A stretch of DNA of 42,745 nucleotides, from positions 1-42,745 of the forward strand of contig VEQH01000035.1 in the NCBI GenBank assembly GCA_018883325.1. Reading direction: 5' to 3'. Shown one piece after another: positions 25,561-33,759 of the stretch. This stretch comes from Flavobacteriales bacterium. GTDB taxonomy: Bacteria; Bacteroidota; Bacteroidia; Flavobacteriales_D; Crocinitomicaceae. The position numbers and the translations under genes were made by a program. Numbering within the stretch: position 1 is the first letter of the stretch; each line of letters begins with the position of its first letter. A model generated the notes under the pieces. The model did no database searches. It was not told where the DNA came from and worked only from the letters and a program-made list of their open reading frames with translations.

Positions 25561-25740
25561 ATGGGAATGATATACATAATGCTCGTAGTAAGTTTATTGA
25601 TTGCATGCTTCTTTTTGGTGTCTTTTTTATGGGCAACTAAGAGTGGGCAATTCGATGATGACTATACGCCTTCTGTACGAATTCTCTTTGAAGAAGATCT
25701 AATAACAAAAGAAGACAAAGATGGAAGTAGAAAAGTTTAG
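25561..25740 (+). CDS. ccoS: cbb3 oxidase assembly protein CcoS
   Basis: This 59-aa protein begins MGMIYIMLVVSLLIACFFLV, a single membrane helix, followed by SFLWATKSGQFDDDYTPSVR, the hallmark WAxxxGQFDD of CcoS. CcoS is needed for insertion of haem and copper during cbb3 maturation. The C-terminal tail is charged. It overlaps the ccoNO start by 20 bases in another frame, so the two are translationally coupled. The copper ATPase gene ccoI, often placed just upstream in related operons, is absent. Confidence 0.9.
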   Translation: MGMIYIMLVVSLLIACFFLVSFLWATKSGQFDDDYTPSVRILFEEDLITKEDKDGSRKV

Positions 25741-27892
25741 TTACGACAATAAGATCGTAAGAAATTTTGCATACGCTACCGTAATATGGGGCGTAACTGG
25801 AATGTTGGTTGGATTGATAGTTGCCACGCAGCTTGCATTCCCGGAGTTTTATAACGATTATTTAGGATTTAGTTTCCTATCATTCGGAAGATTAAGACCA
25901 TTGCACACGAATGCTGTGATTTTCGCATTTGTAGGAAATGGTATCTTCATGGGGGTTTATTATTCATTACAACGTTTATTAAAAACTCGAATGTGGAGTG
26001 ATAAATTAAGTTATTTCCATTTTTGGGGTTGGCAATTCATCATCGTTTGTGCAGTAGCAACATTACCGTTTGGTATTACAGCAGGTAAGGAATATGCGGA
26101 GCTTGAATGGTGGATTGATATTTTAATCGCGCTGATGTGGGTTGTTTGGGGTTGGAATATGTTTGCAACGATTTTAGTTAGAAGAGTTCAACATTTATAC
26201 GTTGCAATTTGGTTCTACATCGCGACGTTCGTTACTGTTGCTATGTTGCACATTTTCAATTCATTTGAATTACCCGTTTCATTCTTAAAAAGTTATTCGG
26301 TTTACGCAGGTGTTCAAGATGCGTTGGTTCAATGGTGGTATGGTCACAATGCGGTTGCGTTTTTCTTAACAACACCTTACTTAGGTTTGATGTATTACTT
26401 CGTTCCAAAAGCAGCAAATCGCCCTGTTTATTCATACCGACTTTCAATTATCCATTTCTGGGCATTGATTTTCATCTATATCTGGGCTGGACCTCACCAT
26501 TTATTGTATTCTACTTTACCTGATTGGGCACAAAGTTTAGGTGTTGTGTTCTCTGTAATGTTGATTGCGCCATCTTGGGGTGGTATGTTAAATGGTTTAT
26601 TGACTTTGCGTGGTGCATGGGATAGAGTTCGCGACGATGTAATGTTAAAATTCATGGTTGTTGCCTTGACATGTTACGGTATGTCAACTTTCGAAGGACC
26701 ATTATTATCATTGAAAAATGTGAACGTAATTTCTCACTTTACTGACTGGACAATCGCACACGTTCACGTTGGAGGTTTAGGTTGGAATGGTATGTTGACA
26801 TTTGGTTTATTGTATTGGTTGTTCCCAAAAATTTACAGAACAAACTTGTATTCAACAAAAATGGCGAACCAACATTTCTGGATTGCAACTTTGGGGATTA
26901 TCTTATATGCTATACCAATGTATATCGCAGGATTTATGCAAGGTTTGATGTGGCAAGACTTCAACCCAGATGGAACTTTAACAAATCCTGACTTCCTAAA
27001 AACAGTTAATGAATTAAAACCTTTCTATTACTTGCGTTCTTTAGGTGGTTTATTATACTTGTCTGGTGCAATCATGATGTTCTATAACTTAGTGAAAACT
27101 GCAAAATCAGGAGTTCTTTTAGCAAACGAAGATGCAGAAGCAGCAGTTACTAAAAACTTACACGTTTCTCACAAAGGTGAATACTGGCATAAAGTAATTG
27201 AACGTAAACCAGTACAATTTATGGTGTTGAGTTTAGTTGTTGTAGCAATTGGTGGTATTGCCGAGATTATTCCAACATTAATTGTTAAAGAAAATGTACC
27301 AACAATTTCAACGGTAAAACCATATACGCCACTTGAATTAGAAGGACGTGATTTATATATCAGAGAAGGTTGTTACAACTGTCACTCTCAATTGATTAGA
27401 CCATTGCGTTTTGAAACAGTTCGCTACGGTGAGTACTCAAAATCAGGAGAATTCGTTTATGATCACCCTTTCCAATGGGGTTCAAAAAGAACAGGTCCAG
27501 ATTTAGCACGTGAAGGTGGATTAAGAAGTAACATTTGGCATTACCAACACATGTATCGTCCTAAAGTTGTTTCTCCAGGTTCAATTATGCCAGCTTACAC
27601 ATGGATGCACGACAACGATTTAGATGTTTCACTTCTTGAAAGAAAAATCAGAGCAATGCAAACTTTAGGAGTTCCATATCCAAAAGGTTACGACAAACTA
27701 GCTATGAAAGATTTGGAAAAACAAGCACATGAAATAGCAGTTGACATCGTTAACAATACGCCAAAATCAGCGCTAAAAGGTGTGAACAAGGAAGCTAAGA
27801 TTAGAGAAATCGAGAAAAAAGAAATTATCGCAATCATCGCTTACTTACAACGAATGGGAACAGATATCAAAGTTAAAGTACCAAATAAATAA
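25721..27892 (+). CDS. ccoNO: cbb3 cytochrome c oxidase subunits I/II, CcoN-CcoO fusion
   Basis: This 723-aa fusion contains the catalytic subunit and the membrane-anchored mono-haem cytochrome. CcoN (about 1-480) has His62 in RLRPLHTNA for low-spin haem b, WWYGHNAVAFF and GPHHLLYSTLPDW for CuB, and IAHVHVGGLGWNG for the two haems. A linker helix (about 500-525) leads to CcoO, with haem motif CYNCH at residues 551-555 and DHPFQWGSKRTGPDLAREGG. The Met ligand is likely in SIMPAYTWM. CcoN and CcoO are separate in Proteobacteria but usually fused in Bacteroidota. cbb3 oxidases work at low oxygen. Confidence 0.94.
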   Translation: MEVEKFSYDNKIVRNFAYATVIWGVTGMLVGLIVATQLAFPEFYNDYLGFSFLSFGRLRPLHTNAVIFAFVGNGIFMGVYYSLQRLLKTRMWSDKLSYFHFWGWQFIIVCAVATLPFGITAGKEYAELEWWIDILIALMWVVWGWNMFATILVRRVQHLYVAIWFYIATFVTVAMLHIFNSFELPVSFLKSYSVYAGVQDALVQWWYGHNAVAFFLTTPYLGLMYYFVPKAANRPVYSYRLSIIHFWALIFIYIWAGPHHLLYSTLPDWAQSLGVVFSVMLIAPSWGGMLNGLLTLRGAWDRVRDDVMLKFMVVALTCYGMSTFEGPLLSLKNVNVISHFTDWTIAHVHVGGLGWNGMLTFGLLYWLFPKIYRTNLYSTKMANQHFWIATLGIILYAIPMYIAGFMQGLMWQDFNPDGTLTNPDFLKTVNELKPFYYLRSLGGLLYLSGAIMMFYNLVKTAKSGVLLANEDAEAAVTKNLHVSHKGEYWHKVIERKPVQFMVLSLVVVAIGGIAEIIPTLIVKENVPTISTVKPYTPLELEGRDLYIREGCYNCHSQLIRPLRFETVRYGEYSKSGEFVYDHPFQWGSKRTGPDLAREGGLRSNIWHYQHMYRPKVVSPGSIMPAYTWMHDNDLDVSLLERKIRAMQTLGVPYPKGYDKLAMKDLEKQAHEIAVDIVNNTPKSALKGVNKEAKIREIEKKEIIAIIAYLQRMGTDIKVKVPNK

Positions 27893-27896
27893 AGCC

Positions 27897-28091
27897 ATGT
27901 TAAGATTTATAAAATATAATTTAGAAAGCATAAGTAGCGTTGAATTGTATCCTTTGTTTTCTCTACTCATATTCGTGATTTTCTTCATCGTAGTTGTCAT
28001 GAGAGTGATTAAAATGTCAAAAGCAACTGTAGTAGAATTAAGCGATTTACCATTAAATGACAAAATCGATACTAATATTAAAGACTTGTAG
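27897..28091 (+). CDS. ccoQ: small membrane subunit CcoQ-like
   Basis: This 64-aa protein has one membrane helix (YPLFSLLIFVIFFIVVVMRVI) followed by a short acidic tail. Its size, position between ccoNO and ccoP and topology fit CcoQ/FixQ, which stabilises the oxidase. Sequence similarity in so short a protein cannot be strong. It begins four bases after the ccoNO stop and ends one base before the ccoP start. Confidence 0.75.
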   Translation: MLRFIKYNLESISSVELYPLFSLLIFVIFFIVVVMRVIKMSKATVVELSDLPLNDKIDTNIKDL

Positions 28092-28092
28092 A

Positions 28093-29517
28093 ATGAAAAA
28101 CTTTGCAAAAAATTGGATATACATTTTGATTGTTGCAGCATTAGGCAACACCTCAAATACAGTTGCGCAGGAAGGGGAGCAACTTTTTAAATCACGTTGT
28201 AATACGTGTCACCAAATTGATAAAAATTCAACAGGACCTAAATTAAAAGGAGTTAAACAAAAATGGGCAGACGCTGGAGAAGGTGAAAACTTATATGCTT
28301 GGATTAGTAATTCTACAGCTTTAATTGCTTCAGGAAAAAGCCAACTTGCAAAAGATATTTCTGGCTACAGTCCAACGGCAATGCCTGCTCAAACTGTAAC
28401 AAAAGAGGAAGTTGATGCAATTTTTGAATACATCGAAACTTACACGCCTCCAGTAGCAGCAGCAAGTGCGACAACATCAGATTCAACCGCTGTTGCAAAT
28501 GGCGTAGCGAAAGTTGATTACAAATACAACTTAACTGTTTTCAATTGGTTAATGTTTCTTACGATAATTCTAGTGGTTGTGATTATTGTTCTTTCAGGTT
28601 CAATCATCGTATTCGTGAAATCGGATTACTTCAAACAAAAAGTAGCTGAAAAATCAAATACAACAATGATGGCAGTTATCTTAACAGTTGGTGCACTTTT
28701 CACATCTTTTAATTCTTCTGCTCTAACTTTCCTTCGTGCGGGTGAAGCAAAAGAAGGAGAGCCTTGGCTTTTGGTTGAAAATATGGACTTAATTGGTTTG
28801 CTTACAATCAATATCGTCTTGATGTTTGTTGTTATCTATTTGAGAAGCTTATTCAATCAAATGGTTGCAATGACGAAAAAAGAGGCTGACTTGGCTGCTG
28901 AACAACCGATTGCAGCAGAAACTTTCACAAAAATTAATGCAATCCTAACAGATGCAGTTCCAATTGAGGAAGAGCATAAAATCTTGATGGATCATGAATA
29001 CGATGGCATCCAAGAATTAGATAACAATTTACCACCTTGGTGGGTTTGGGGATTCGTTGCATGTATCATCTTCGCTTTCGTTTATTTAATTAATTATCAC
29101 GTACTTGGTGTATCTGATTTACAAATTAAAGCATATGAAAAAGAAATGGAACAAGCTCAAAAAGACATCGATGCTTACCTTTCTAAAATGGCAATGAATG
29201 TCGATGAAACGAATGCAACATTGTTGACTGAAAAATCAGATTTAGCGGCTGGAAAAACAATCTTTGATAACAACTGTACAATTTGCCACAAAGCAAAAGG
29301 TGAAGGTGATGTTGGTCCAAATCTTACTGACAAAAACTGGATTTACGGGTTTGATGTTAAAGACGTTTTCTATAGTGTTAAAAAAGGACGTCCTGCGGGT
29401 ATGCCTGAACATGCTTCAAAATTGAATCCTGTTCAAATACAACAAGTTTCATCTTATGTTCTTTCATTACCAGCAGCTAAAGGTAAAGAAGCGCAAGGAG
29501 ATATAATTGAAAAATAG
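28093..29517 (+). CDS. ccoP: cbb3 oxidase subunit CcoP with an extra N-terminal cytochrome c domain
   Basis: This is 474 aa from the ATG at 28093. A signal peptide (about 1-25) precedes a first cytochrome c domain with CNTCH (36-40) and a likely Met ligand in TAMPAQ. A Pro/Ala linker and three hydrophobic segments follow (about 150-260: NWLMFLTIILVVVIIVLSG, MMAVILTVGALF, LIGLLTINIVLMFVVIYL). Then comes the usual CcoP anchor, LPPWWVWGFVACIIFAFVYL (about 315-335). The C-terminal domain has CTICH (395-399), GPNLTDKNW and a Met in AGMPEH. CcoP normally has its haems only in the C-terminal part. It passes electrons to the catalytic subunit. Confidence 0.88.
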   Translation: MKNFAKNWIYILIVAALGNTSNTVAQEGEQLFKSRCNTCHQIDKNSTGPKLKGVKQKWADAGEGENLYAWISNSTALIASGKSQLAKDISGYSPTAMPAQTVTKEEVDAIFEYIETYTPPVAAASATTSDSTAVANGVAKVDYKYNLTVFNWLMFLTIILVVVIIVLSGSIIVFVKSDYFKQKVAEKSNTTMMAVILTVGALFTSFNSSALTFLRAGEAKEGEPWLLVENMDLIGLLTINIVLMFVVIYLRSLFNQMVAMTKKEADLAAEQPIAAETFTKINAILTDAVPIEEEHKILMDHEYDGIQELDNNLPPWWVWGFVACIIFAFVYLINYHVLGVSDLQIKAYEKEMEQAQKDIDAYLSKMAMNVDETNATLLTEKSDLAAGKTIFDNNCTICHKAKGEGDVGPNLTDKNWIYGFDVKDVFYSVKKGRPAGMPEHASKLNPVQIQQVSSYVLSLPAAKGKEAQGDIIEK

Positions 29518-29588
29518 TTAAAAATTAAAAAAGTGTGCCTCCTTTTGAGGTACGAGCGAGGGATTGAGGGGTTAAAATTTATTGTAAA

Positions 29589-30986
29589 ATGAGTGTGCAA
29601 GACGAAAAATTCAGAGACCGCATAGCGACGGTTGATGAGAAAGGGAAACGAGTTTGGATTTTTCCTAAAAAACCAAAGGGATCCTATTACAATAAAAGGA
29701 AAATTTTAAGTTACTTTTTACTGGCGCTTCTTTTTGGAGCGCCACATATTAAAATTGCTGGTGAGCCGATGCTTCTTTTCAATATCATTGAAAGAAAATT
29801 CGTCATCTTGGGCAAAGTATTCTGGCCGCAGGACATGTATTTGTTCGCGCTAATGATTATCGTAGGTGTGGTTTTCGTTATTCTGTTCACCATCATTTTC
29901 GGACGATTATTCTGCGGCTGGGTTTGCCCTCAAACAATCTTCATGGAAATGGTATTCCGAAGAATCGAATACTGGATTGATGGAGATTGGACAGAACAAA
30001 AAAGACTTGATAAAGCACCTTGGAATAAGGAAAAAATCTTCAAACGAGTTGCTAAACACACGATTTTTTGGATTATTTCGTTCTTAATTGCCAATACCTT
30101 CTTAGCCTATATCATTGGATCTGAAGAATTATTCAAAATTCAAATTTCTAATCCCGCAGAACACATAGGTGGTTTTATAGCAATTGTCATTTTTACAAGT
30201 GTTTTCTATGGTGTGTTTGCTTTCTTGAGAGAACAGGTTTGTACAACAATTTGTCCCTACGGTCGTCTTCAAGGTGTGCTTCTCGACAAAAACTCTATGG
30301 TAGTTGCTTATGACAACGTCCGCGGAGAAAATCGTGCAAAAATCCGAAAAGGAGAAGACCGAAAAGAGGCTTCTAAAGGAGACTGTATCGACTGTAATCA
30401 GTGTGTTCACGTTTGCCCAACCGGGATTGATATCCGTAACGGAACGCAATTAGAATGTATCAACTGTACAGCTTGTATAGATTCTTGTGACCATATGATG
30501 GAATCTGTTGGCTTAGAAAAAGGTTTGATTCGTTTTGTTTCTGAAAATGGAATTAAAAATAGAACACCATTTATTTGGACAAAAAGAGTTATTTCCTACA
30601 CCGTTCTTCTTGCTGGTTTGATCATCGCTTTGAGTGTGTTGTTGTTCACTCGAAAAGATTTTGAAACAGATATTATTCGTCAACGTGGAACAACTTACCA
30701 AGTGATGGACGATGGTACAATCAGTAATATTTACGAGGTAAATTTATTGAACAAGACTAAAAATGATTTCAAAATCAGTTTCAAATCAAACGACCCATCT
30801 GTTTCTGTTGAACAAGTTGCAAAAACCATTATTTTGAAAGGTCAAAAACAAGTGAGAGAACGTATCTTGGTGAAAATAAAAAATGGTAATTTAGACAATG
30901 GATTGAAAAAAATTGAAATTCAAGTTTATGGAAATGGTGAACTAATCGAAACCATTAAAACGAAATTCATTGGTCCACTTTTATAA
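29589..30986 (+). CDS. ccoG: cbb3 oxidase accessory protein CcoG
   Basis: CcoG (465 aa) is a membrane ferredoxin-like protein; its Rhodobacter homologue reduces Cu(II) for cbb3 assembly. Several membrane helices (about 35-105 and 155-220) surround FGRLFCGWVCPQTIFMEMVFRRIEYWIDG, the family hallmark. QVCTTICPYGRLQGVL and two 4Fe-4S motifs (CIDCNQCVHVCPTG and CINCTACIDSCDHMM, about 265-300) follow. A further helix and a C-terminal Ig-like domain (about 365-465) complete it. The gap of 71 bases after ccoP holds a short inverted CCTC/GAGG and no clear terminator. Confidence 0.92.
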   Translation: MSVQDEKFRDRIATVDEKGKRVWIFPKKPKGSYYNKRKILSYFLLALLFGAPHIKIAGEPMLLFNIIERKFVILGKVFWPQDMYLFALMIIVGVVFVILFTIIFGRLFCGWVCPQTIFMEMVFRRIEYWIDGDWTEQKRLDKAPWNKEKIFKRVAKHTIFWIISFLIANTFLAYIIGSEELFKIQISNPAEHIGGFIAIVIFTSVFYGVFAFLREQVCTTICPYGRLQGVLLDKNSMVVAYDNVRGENRAKIRKGEDRKEASKGDCIDCNQCVHVCPTGIDIRNGTQLECINCTACIDSCDHMMESVGLEKGLIRFVSENGIKNRTPFIWTKRVISYTVLLAGLIIALSVLLFTRKDFETDIIRQRGTTYQVMDDGTISNIYEVNLLNKTKNDFKISFKSNDPSVSVEQVAKTIILKGQKQVRERILVKIKNGNLDNGLKKIEIQVYGNGELIETIKTKFIGPLL

Positions 30987-30995
30987 TATTTAACT

Positions 30996-31418
30996 ATGAA
31001 CTTTAGAAATGGAATAATTGCAGGAATGGTGCTTTTTATGGTATTCATCCTCTCACTAGTGGTAGTATTAAGCTCAAAAGGATCTGAACTAACTACTGAA
31101 GATTATTACTTAAAAGACAAGAATTTTCAACAAAACATCAATGCACGTCAATTGGCAATGGACATTCAAAACCCAGCAATTGTGAAAATTGAAAATAAAT
31201 TACTTTCGATTGCTTTTAAGGAAAATAGACTTGCTGAAAATGTAAAAATTAGCTTTTCTCGTCCAAATGATAAAGCATTGGATCGCGAAGTGAAAATTGG
31301 TTCTGTTCCTTCAACTGTTCCTGTTAAATTCTTAAAAAACGGAAACTACGATATGGTAATTACTTACGAAATTGAAGGAAAAAAATACGAACAGGTAGAG
31401 GAATTAATCGTTGAATGA
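30996..31418 (+). CDS. ccoH: FixH-family protein (CcoH)
   Basis: This 140-aa protein has one N-terminal membrane helix (GIIAGMVLFMVFILSLVVVL) and then TEDYYLKDKNFQQNINA, the DYYxKxxxYQ-like stretch typical of FixH/CcoH. A beta-rich periplasmic domain follows, with VKISFSRP, VPVKFLKNGNYDMVITYE. CcoH helps assemble the oxidase. It begins nine bases after ccoG and overlaps the SafE-like gene by four bases (ATGA). Confidence 0.85.
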   Translation: MNFRNGIIAGMVLFMVFILSLVVVLSSKGSELTTEDYYLKDKNFQQNINARQLAMDIQNPAIVKIENKLLSIAFKENRLAENVKISFSRPNDKALDREVKIGSVPSTVPVKFLKNGNYDMVITYEIEGKKYEQVEELIVE

Positions 31419-32146
31419 TAAACGTTCTTCTAACGGGCTTGATTATCGGTTTAACTTCCAATCTTCATTGTATTGGAATGTGTGGACCTCTTACCTTAAT
31501 CATTCCTGTTAACAGAAAAAGTAAACTCACTATTTTCATTGGTGTACTCATTTACAACATTGGAAGAATACTCACCTACTCCATTTTAGGTTTATTGGTT
31601 GGGTTTATTGGAATGAGCTTGAACCTTTTTGTTTCCATTCAAATCATCAGTATTGTACTTGGAATGCTGATGCTTCTTTTTGCTTGGAGTCCTTACTTCA
31701 AAGAATTGCTTTTTATCGAGCAGTTTTCGAATAAAATAGGACTTTTCATCTCGACTAATTTTTCAAAAATCAATCAAAACAAAACGAGTTTAAGTCCTTT
31801 TTTCTTTGGCTTACTTAATGGTCTGCTTCCTTGCGGAATGGTTTATGTCGGATTGATGAATGCATTAAGTACGGGAGATTTGATGACTTCTGTTCTCTCG
31901 ATGACTTTCTTTGGTTTAGGAACCATTCCCGTTATGCTCATTTTTGCGTATTTCATGCAAAGTATCAATGCAAAGTACAAATCGAATCTGAACAAGCTAC
32001 TACCCTATTTTATTACGATTGCGGCTTTATTAACGATTGCTCGCGGCTTAAACCTAGGAATTCCTTTTCTCAGTCCTAAAGTGAAAATGGAAAATTCTCA
32101 CGTTCAACCGAGTATGGAATGTTGTGATGTTAAGCAAAAAAAATAA
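31415..32146 (+). CDS. SafE/UreH-like membrane protein of the cbb3 operon
   Basis: This 243-aa membrane protein has about six helices. GLTSNLHCIGMCGPLTLIIP carries the HCxxMCGP motif of the DsbD-like SafE/UreH family, and FFGLLNGLLPCGMVYVGLMNAL is its second-half counterpart. Members next to cco genes are taken to help copper or redox handling during oxidase assembly, which is inferred from context. The C-terminal tail (KMENSHVQPSMECCDVKQKK) has a CC pair. The last 52 identical bases recur at 33680-33731 (see the cassette). It begins inside the end of ccoH. Confidence 0.75.
   Translation: MINVLLTGLIIGLTSNLHCIGMCGPLTLIIPVNRKSKLTIFIGVLIYNIGRILTYSILGLLVGFIGMSLNLFVSIQIISIVLGMLMLLFAWSPYFKELLFIEQFSNKIGLFISTNFSKINQNKTSLSPFFFGLLNGLLPCGMVYVGLMNALSTGDLMTSVLSMTFFGLGTIPVMLIFAYFMQSINAKYKSNLNKLLPYFITIAALLTIARGLNLGIPFLSPKVKMENSHVQPSMECCDVKQKK
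32073..32124 (+). repeat. 52-bp direct repeat, left copy (3' end of SafE-like gene)
   Basis: This segment encodes the C-terminal KMENSHVQPSMEC region and is identical to 33680-33731. After it come TGTGATGTTAAGCAAAAAAAATAA-type codons (V-K-Q-K-K, stop TAA), whereas the right copy has V-T-K-K-K, stop TAG, with a synonymous TGT to TGC change in between. Confidence 0.85.
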
Positions 32147-32181
32147 ATTTTGGTTTTCTCATTAGTTAAACAAGGAAAATA

Positions 32182-32811
32182 CTACAATTGAATTTCACTC
32201 GAAAAAGTAAAAAAATCTTCTTTTCCTTTTTCAGTTAAATACGGAAAAAACAGTTTTGTAAACAAATCACTGTATTTTAAAACTAATTGATCATCTCCTT
32301 CTACATCATAAATAGCTGATGAACTTATCCAAAAATCACTGAAAATTTTAACGTGATGAATAAAATAATCATATTCATTTTCAAACAATTCAGGTCGCAA
32401 AATACCATTTTGAATAGCAATTTCAATAATATTTTTATACATCGTTGCTCTTATCTTTTCAACCTCTAAAAAAGTTTTTTTCAAGTTCGGATTCTCTCGC
32501 ATAATAAAATTCAAATCAAGAAAGAAAAATCTAAATTCCAAAGAAATTTTAAATCCCAATTTTGTTGATTCAAAAAGAGATTGAATTAAGTTTTCAGACT
32601 TTTTAACTTGATTATTGATTGCAATTGCCTTATCCAGAATTTGCTGATGTAAAGCTTCAATTATCAAATTTTTAGAGTTAAAATGATAAATTAAATTGCT
32701 ATGACTTATTTGCAATTCAGATGCAATTTGTCTTAATGAAACATTTGAAACTCCGTTCTCATTAAAAAGTTGAAGGGATTTTATTAAAATATTTTCCTTT
32801 ATTTTTTTCAT
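32182..32811 (-). CDS. TetR-family transcriptional regulator
   Basis: This 209-aa protein has the TetR HTH at residues about 8-50: IKSLQLFNENGVSNVSLRQIA followed by SELQISHSNLIYHFNSKNLIIEAL. The C-terminal ligand domain is helical and AT-rich in codons. It is transcribed away from the SAM-binding gene, 76 bases apart, the classical arrangement of a repressor and its target. Two operator-like palindromes lie in that gap, the nearer one four bases from its ATG, so it should repress itself and the neighbour. The ligand is unknown. Confidence 0.85.
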   Translation of the reverse strand: MKKIKENILIKSLQLFNENGVSNVSLRQIASELQISHSNLIYHFNSKNLIIEALHQQILDKAIAINNQVKKSENLIQSLFESTKLGFKISLEFRFFFLDLNFIMRENPNLKKTFLEVEKIRATMYKNIIEIAIQNGILRPELFENEYDYFIHHVKIFSDFWISSSAIYDVEGDDQLVLKYSDLFTKLFFPYLTEKGKEDFFTFSSEIQL

Positions 32812-32814
32812 TTT

Positions 32815-32854
32815 TTAGTACAGTTGGACTAAATTATTAGTACATTTGGTCTAA
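32815..32854. promoter_or_regulatory. two tandem TetR operator candidates
   Basis: TTAGTACAGTTGGACTAA (32815-32832) and TTAGTACATTTGGTCTAA (32837-32854) are 18-base imperfect palindromes of the type TTAGTnCAnnTGnACTAA, with centres 22 bases apart (about two helical turns). They share 15 of 18 positions. The right one contains a TTTGG that would serve as -33 box for a rightward promoter ending near TATTTACC (32866-32873), so binding should block it. Confidence 0.6.
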
Positions 32855-32887
32855 AATTAAAATTTATTTACCTTAAAAAACAAAAAA

Positions 32888-33658
32888 ATGAGAAGAATTC
32901 AACTTTTTGAGTTTGAAGATCTACATTGGTTTCCAGCATTTTTAAGAAATTATATGACTGATTTTCTTCAATATTTATCTAACAAAGCAAAAGTTTATGA
33001 ATGTGTTTTAGATGAAATTCAGGAGGCACTTAAAAAATCAAACAATACTAACATTGTTGATTTATGCTCAGGTGGAGGTGGTGGGTTACTTTCGCTCGGT
33101 AAAGAATTAAAGAAGAAAAATAATGAATTAACAATAACATTAACCGACTATTACCCCAACATTAGCGCGTTTGAACACAATACAAAGGATACAAATGTTT
33201 TCAATTACGAGCGAGAATCTATTGACGCAAGAAATGTTCCAAGTCACCTAAAAGGATTTAGAACGCAATTTCTTTCTTTTCACCATTTTAAACCTACGGA
33301 TGCTAGTGCTATATTGCAAAACGCAATCAATAGCAATCAAGCAATTGGGATTTTCGAAATTCAGGATAGAAGTTTACCAAGTATTATCGCGATGTTACTT
33401 TCTCCATTAAGTGTACTTTTCACAACACCTTTTATCAGACCTTTTAATTTTGGAAGAATACTTTTCACCTATTTAATTCCAATTGTCCCAATAATAATCT
33501 TGTGGGATGGTCTAGTTTCTTCATTAAGAACCTATTCTGTTGAAGAACTGAATGAAATTGTAAGTAAACTTGAAAAAAAGGACAACTTTAACTGGAAAAT
33601 AGAAAAGAAAAAAAACAAAATGGGGTTTGTAATTTATCTTATTGGAATTCCAAAATAG
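32888..33658 (+). CDS. uncharacterised SAM-dependent methyltransferase-like protein with membrane segment
   Basis: This 256-aa protein has a Rossmann fold. NIVDLCSGGGGGLLSLGKEL (about 56-75) is motif I for SAM, and LTDYYPN follows as the acidic strand-end. FRTQFLSFHHFKPTDASAIL and GIFEIQDRS are conserved later motifs. The C-terminal part has hydrophobic segments (IIAMLLSPLSVLFTTPFI, LFTYLIPIVPIIILWDGLV) and then SLRTYSVEELNEI. The pattern is found in many bacterial proteins annotated only as class I SAM-dependent methyltransferase; I know of no assigned substrate. It probably sits on the membrane. It is likely controlled by the divergent TetR gene. Confidence 0.7.
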   Translation: MRRIQLFEFEDLHWFPAFLRNYMTDFLQYLSNKAKVYECVLDEIQEALKKSNNTNIVDLCSGGGGGLLSLGKELKKKNNELTITLTDYYPNISAFEHNTKDTNVFNYERESIDARNVPSHLKGFRTQFLSFHHFKPTDASAILQNAINSNQAIGIFEIQDRSLPSIIAMLLSPLSVLFTTPFIRPFNFGRILFTYLIPIVPIIILWDGLVSSLRTYSVEELNEIVSKLEKKDNFNWKIEKKKNKMGFVIYLIGIPK

Positions 33659-33679
33659 TTTTGTGGTTGATAAAAATAT

Positions 33680-33753
33680 GTCCTAAAGTGAAAATGGAAA
33701 ATTCTCACGTTCAACCGAGTATGGAATGTTGCGATGTGACAAAGAAAAAATAG
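33680..33753 (+). pseudogene. orphan 3' end of the SafE-like gene (right copy of the direct repeat)
   Basis: The first 52 bases are identical to 32073-32124, and the reading frame continues to a TAG at 33751-33753, encoding PKVKMENSHVQPSMECCDVTKKK. No start or body of the gene precedes it; the frame upstream runs into cassette sequence. It ends six bases before the stop of the convergent ppx gene, a tight spacing that suggests this is the ancestral end of the SafE-like gene. Confidence 0.8.
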
Positions 33754-33759
33754 AGCTAG

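Noticed and set aside
29521..29588. Short inverted CCTC/GAGG with CCTCCTTTTGAGG between ccoP and ccoG
   Set aside because: The stem is only four bases and lacks a T run. It resembles a common small intergenic repeat, so it is not called a terminator or an operon break.
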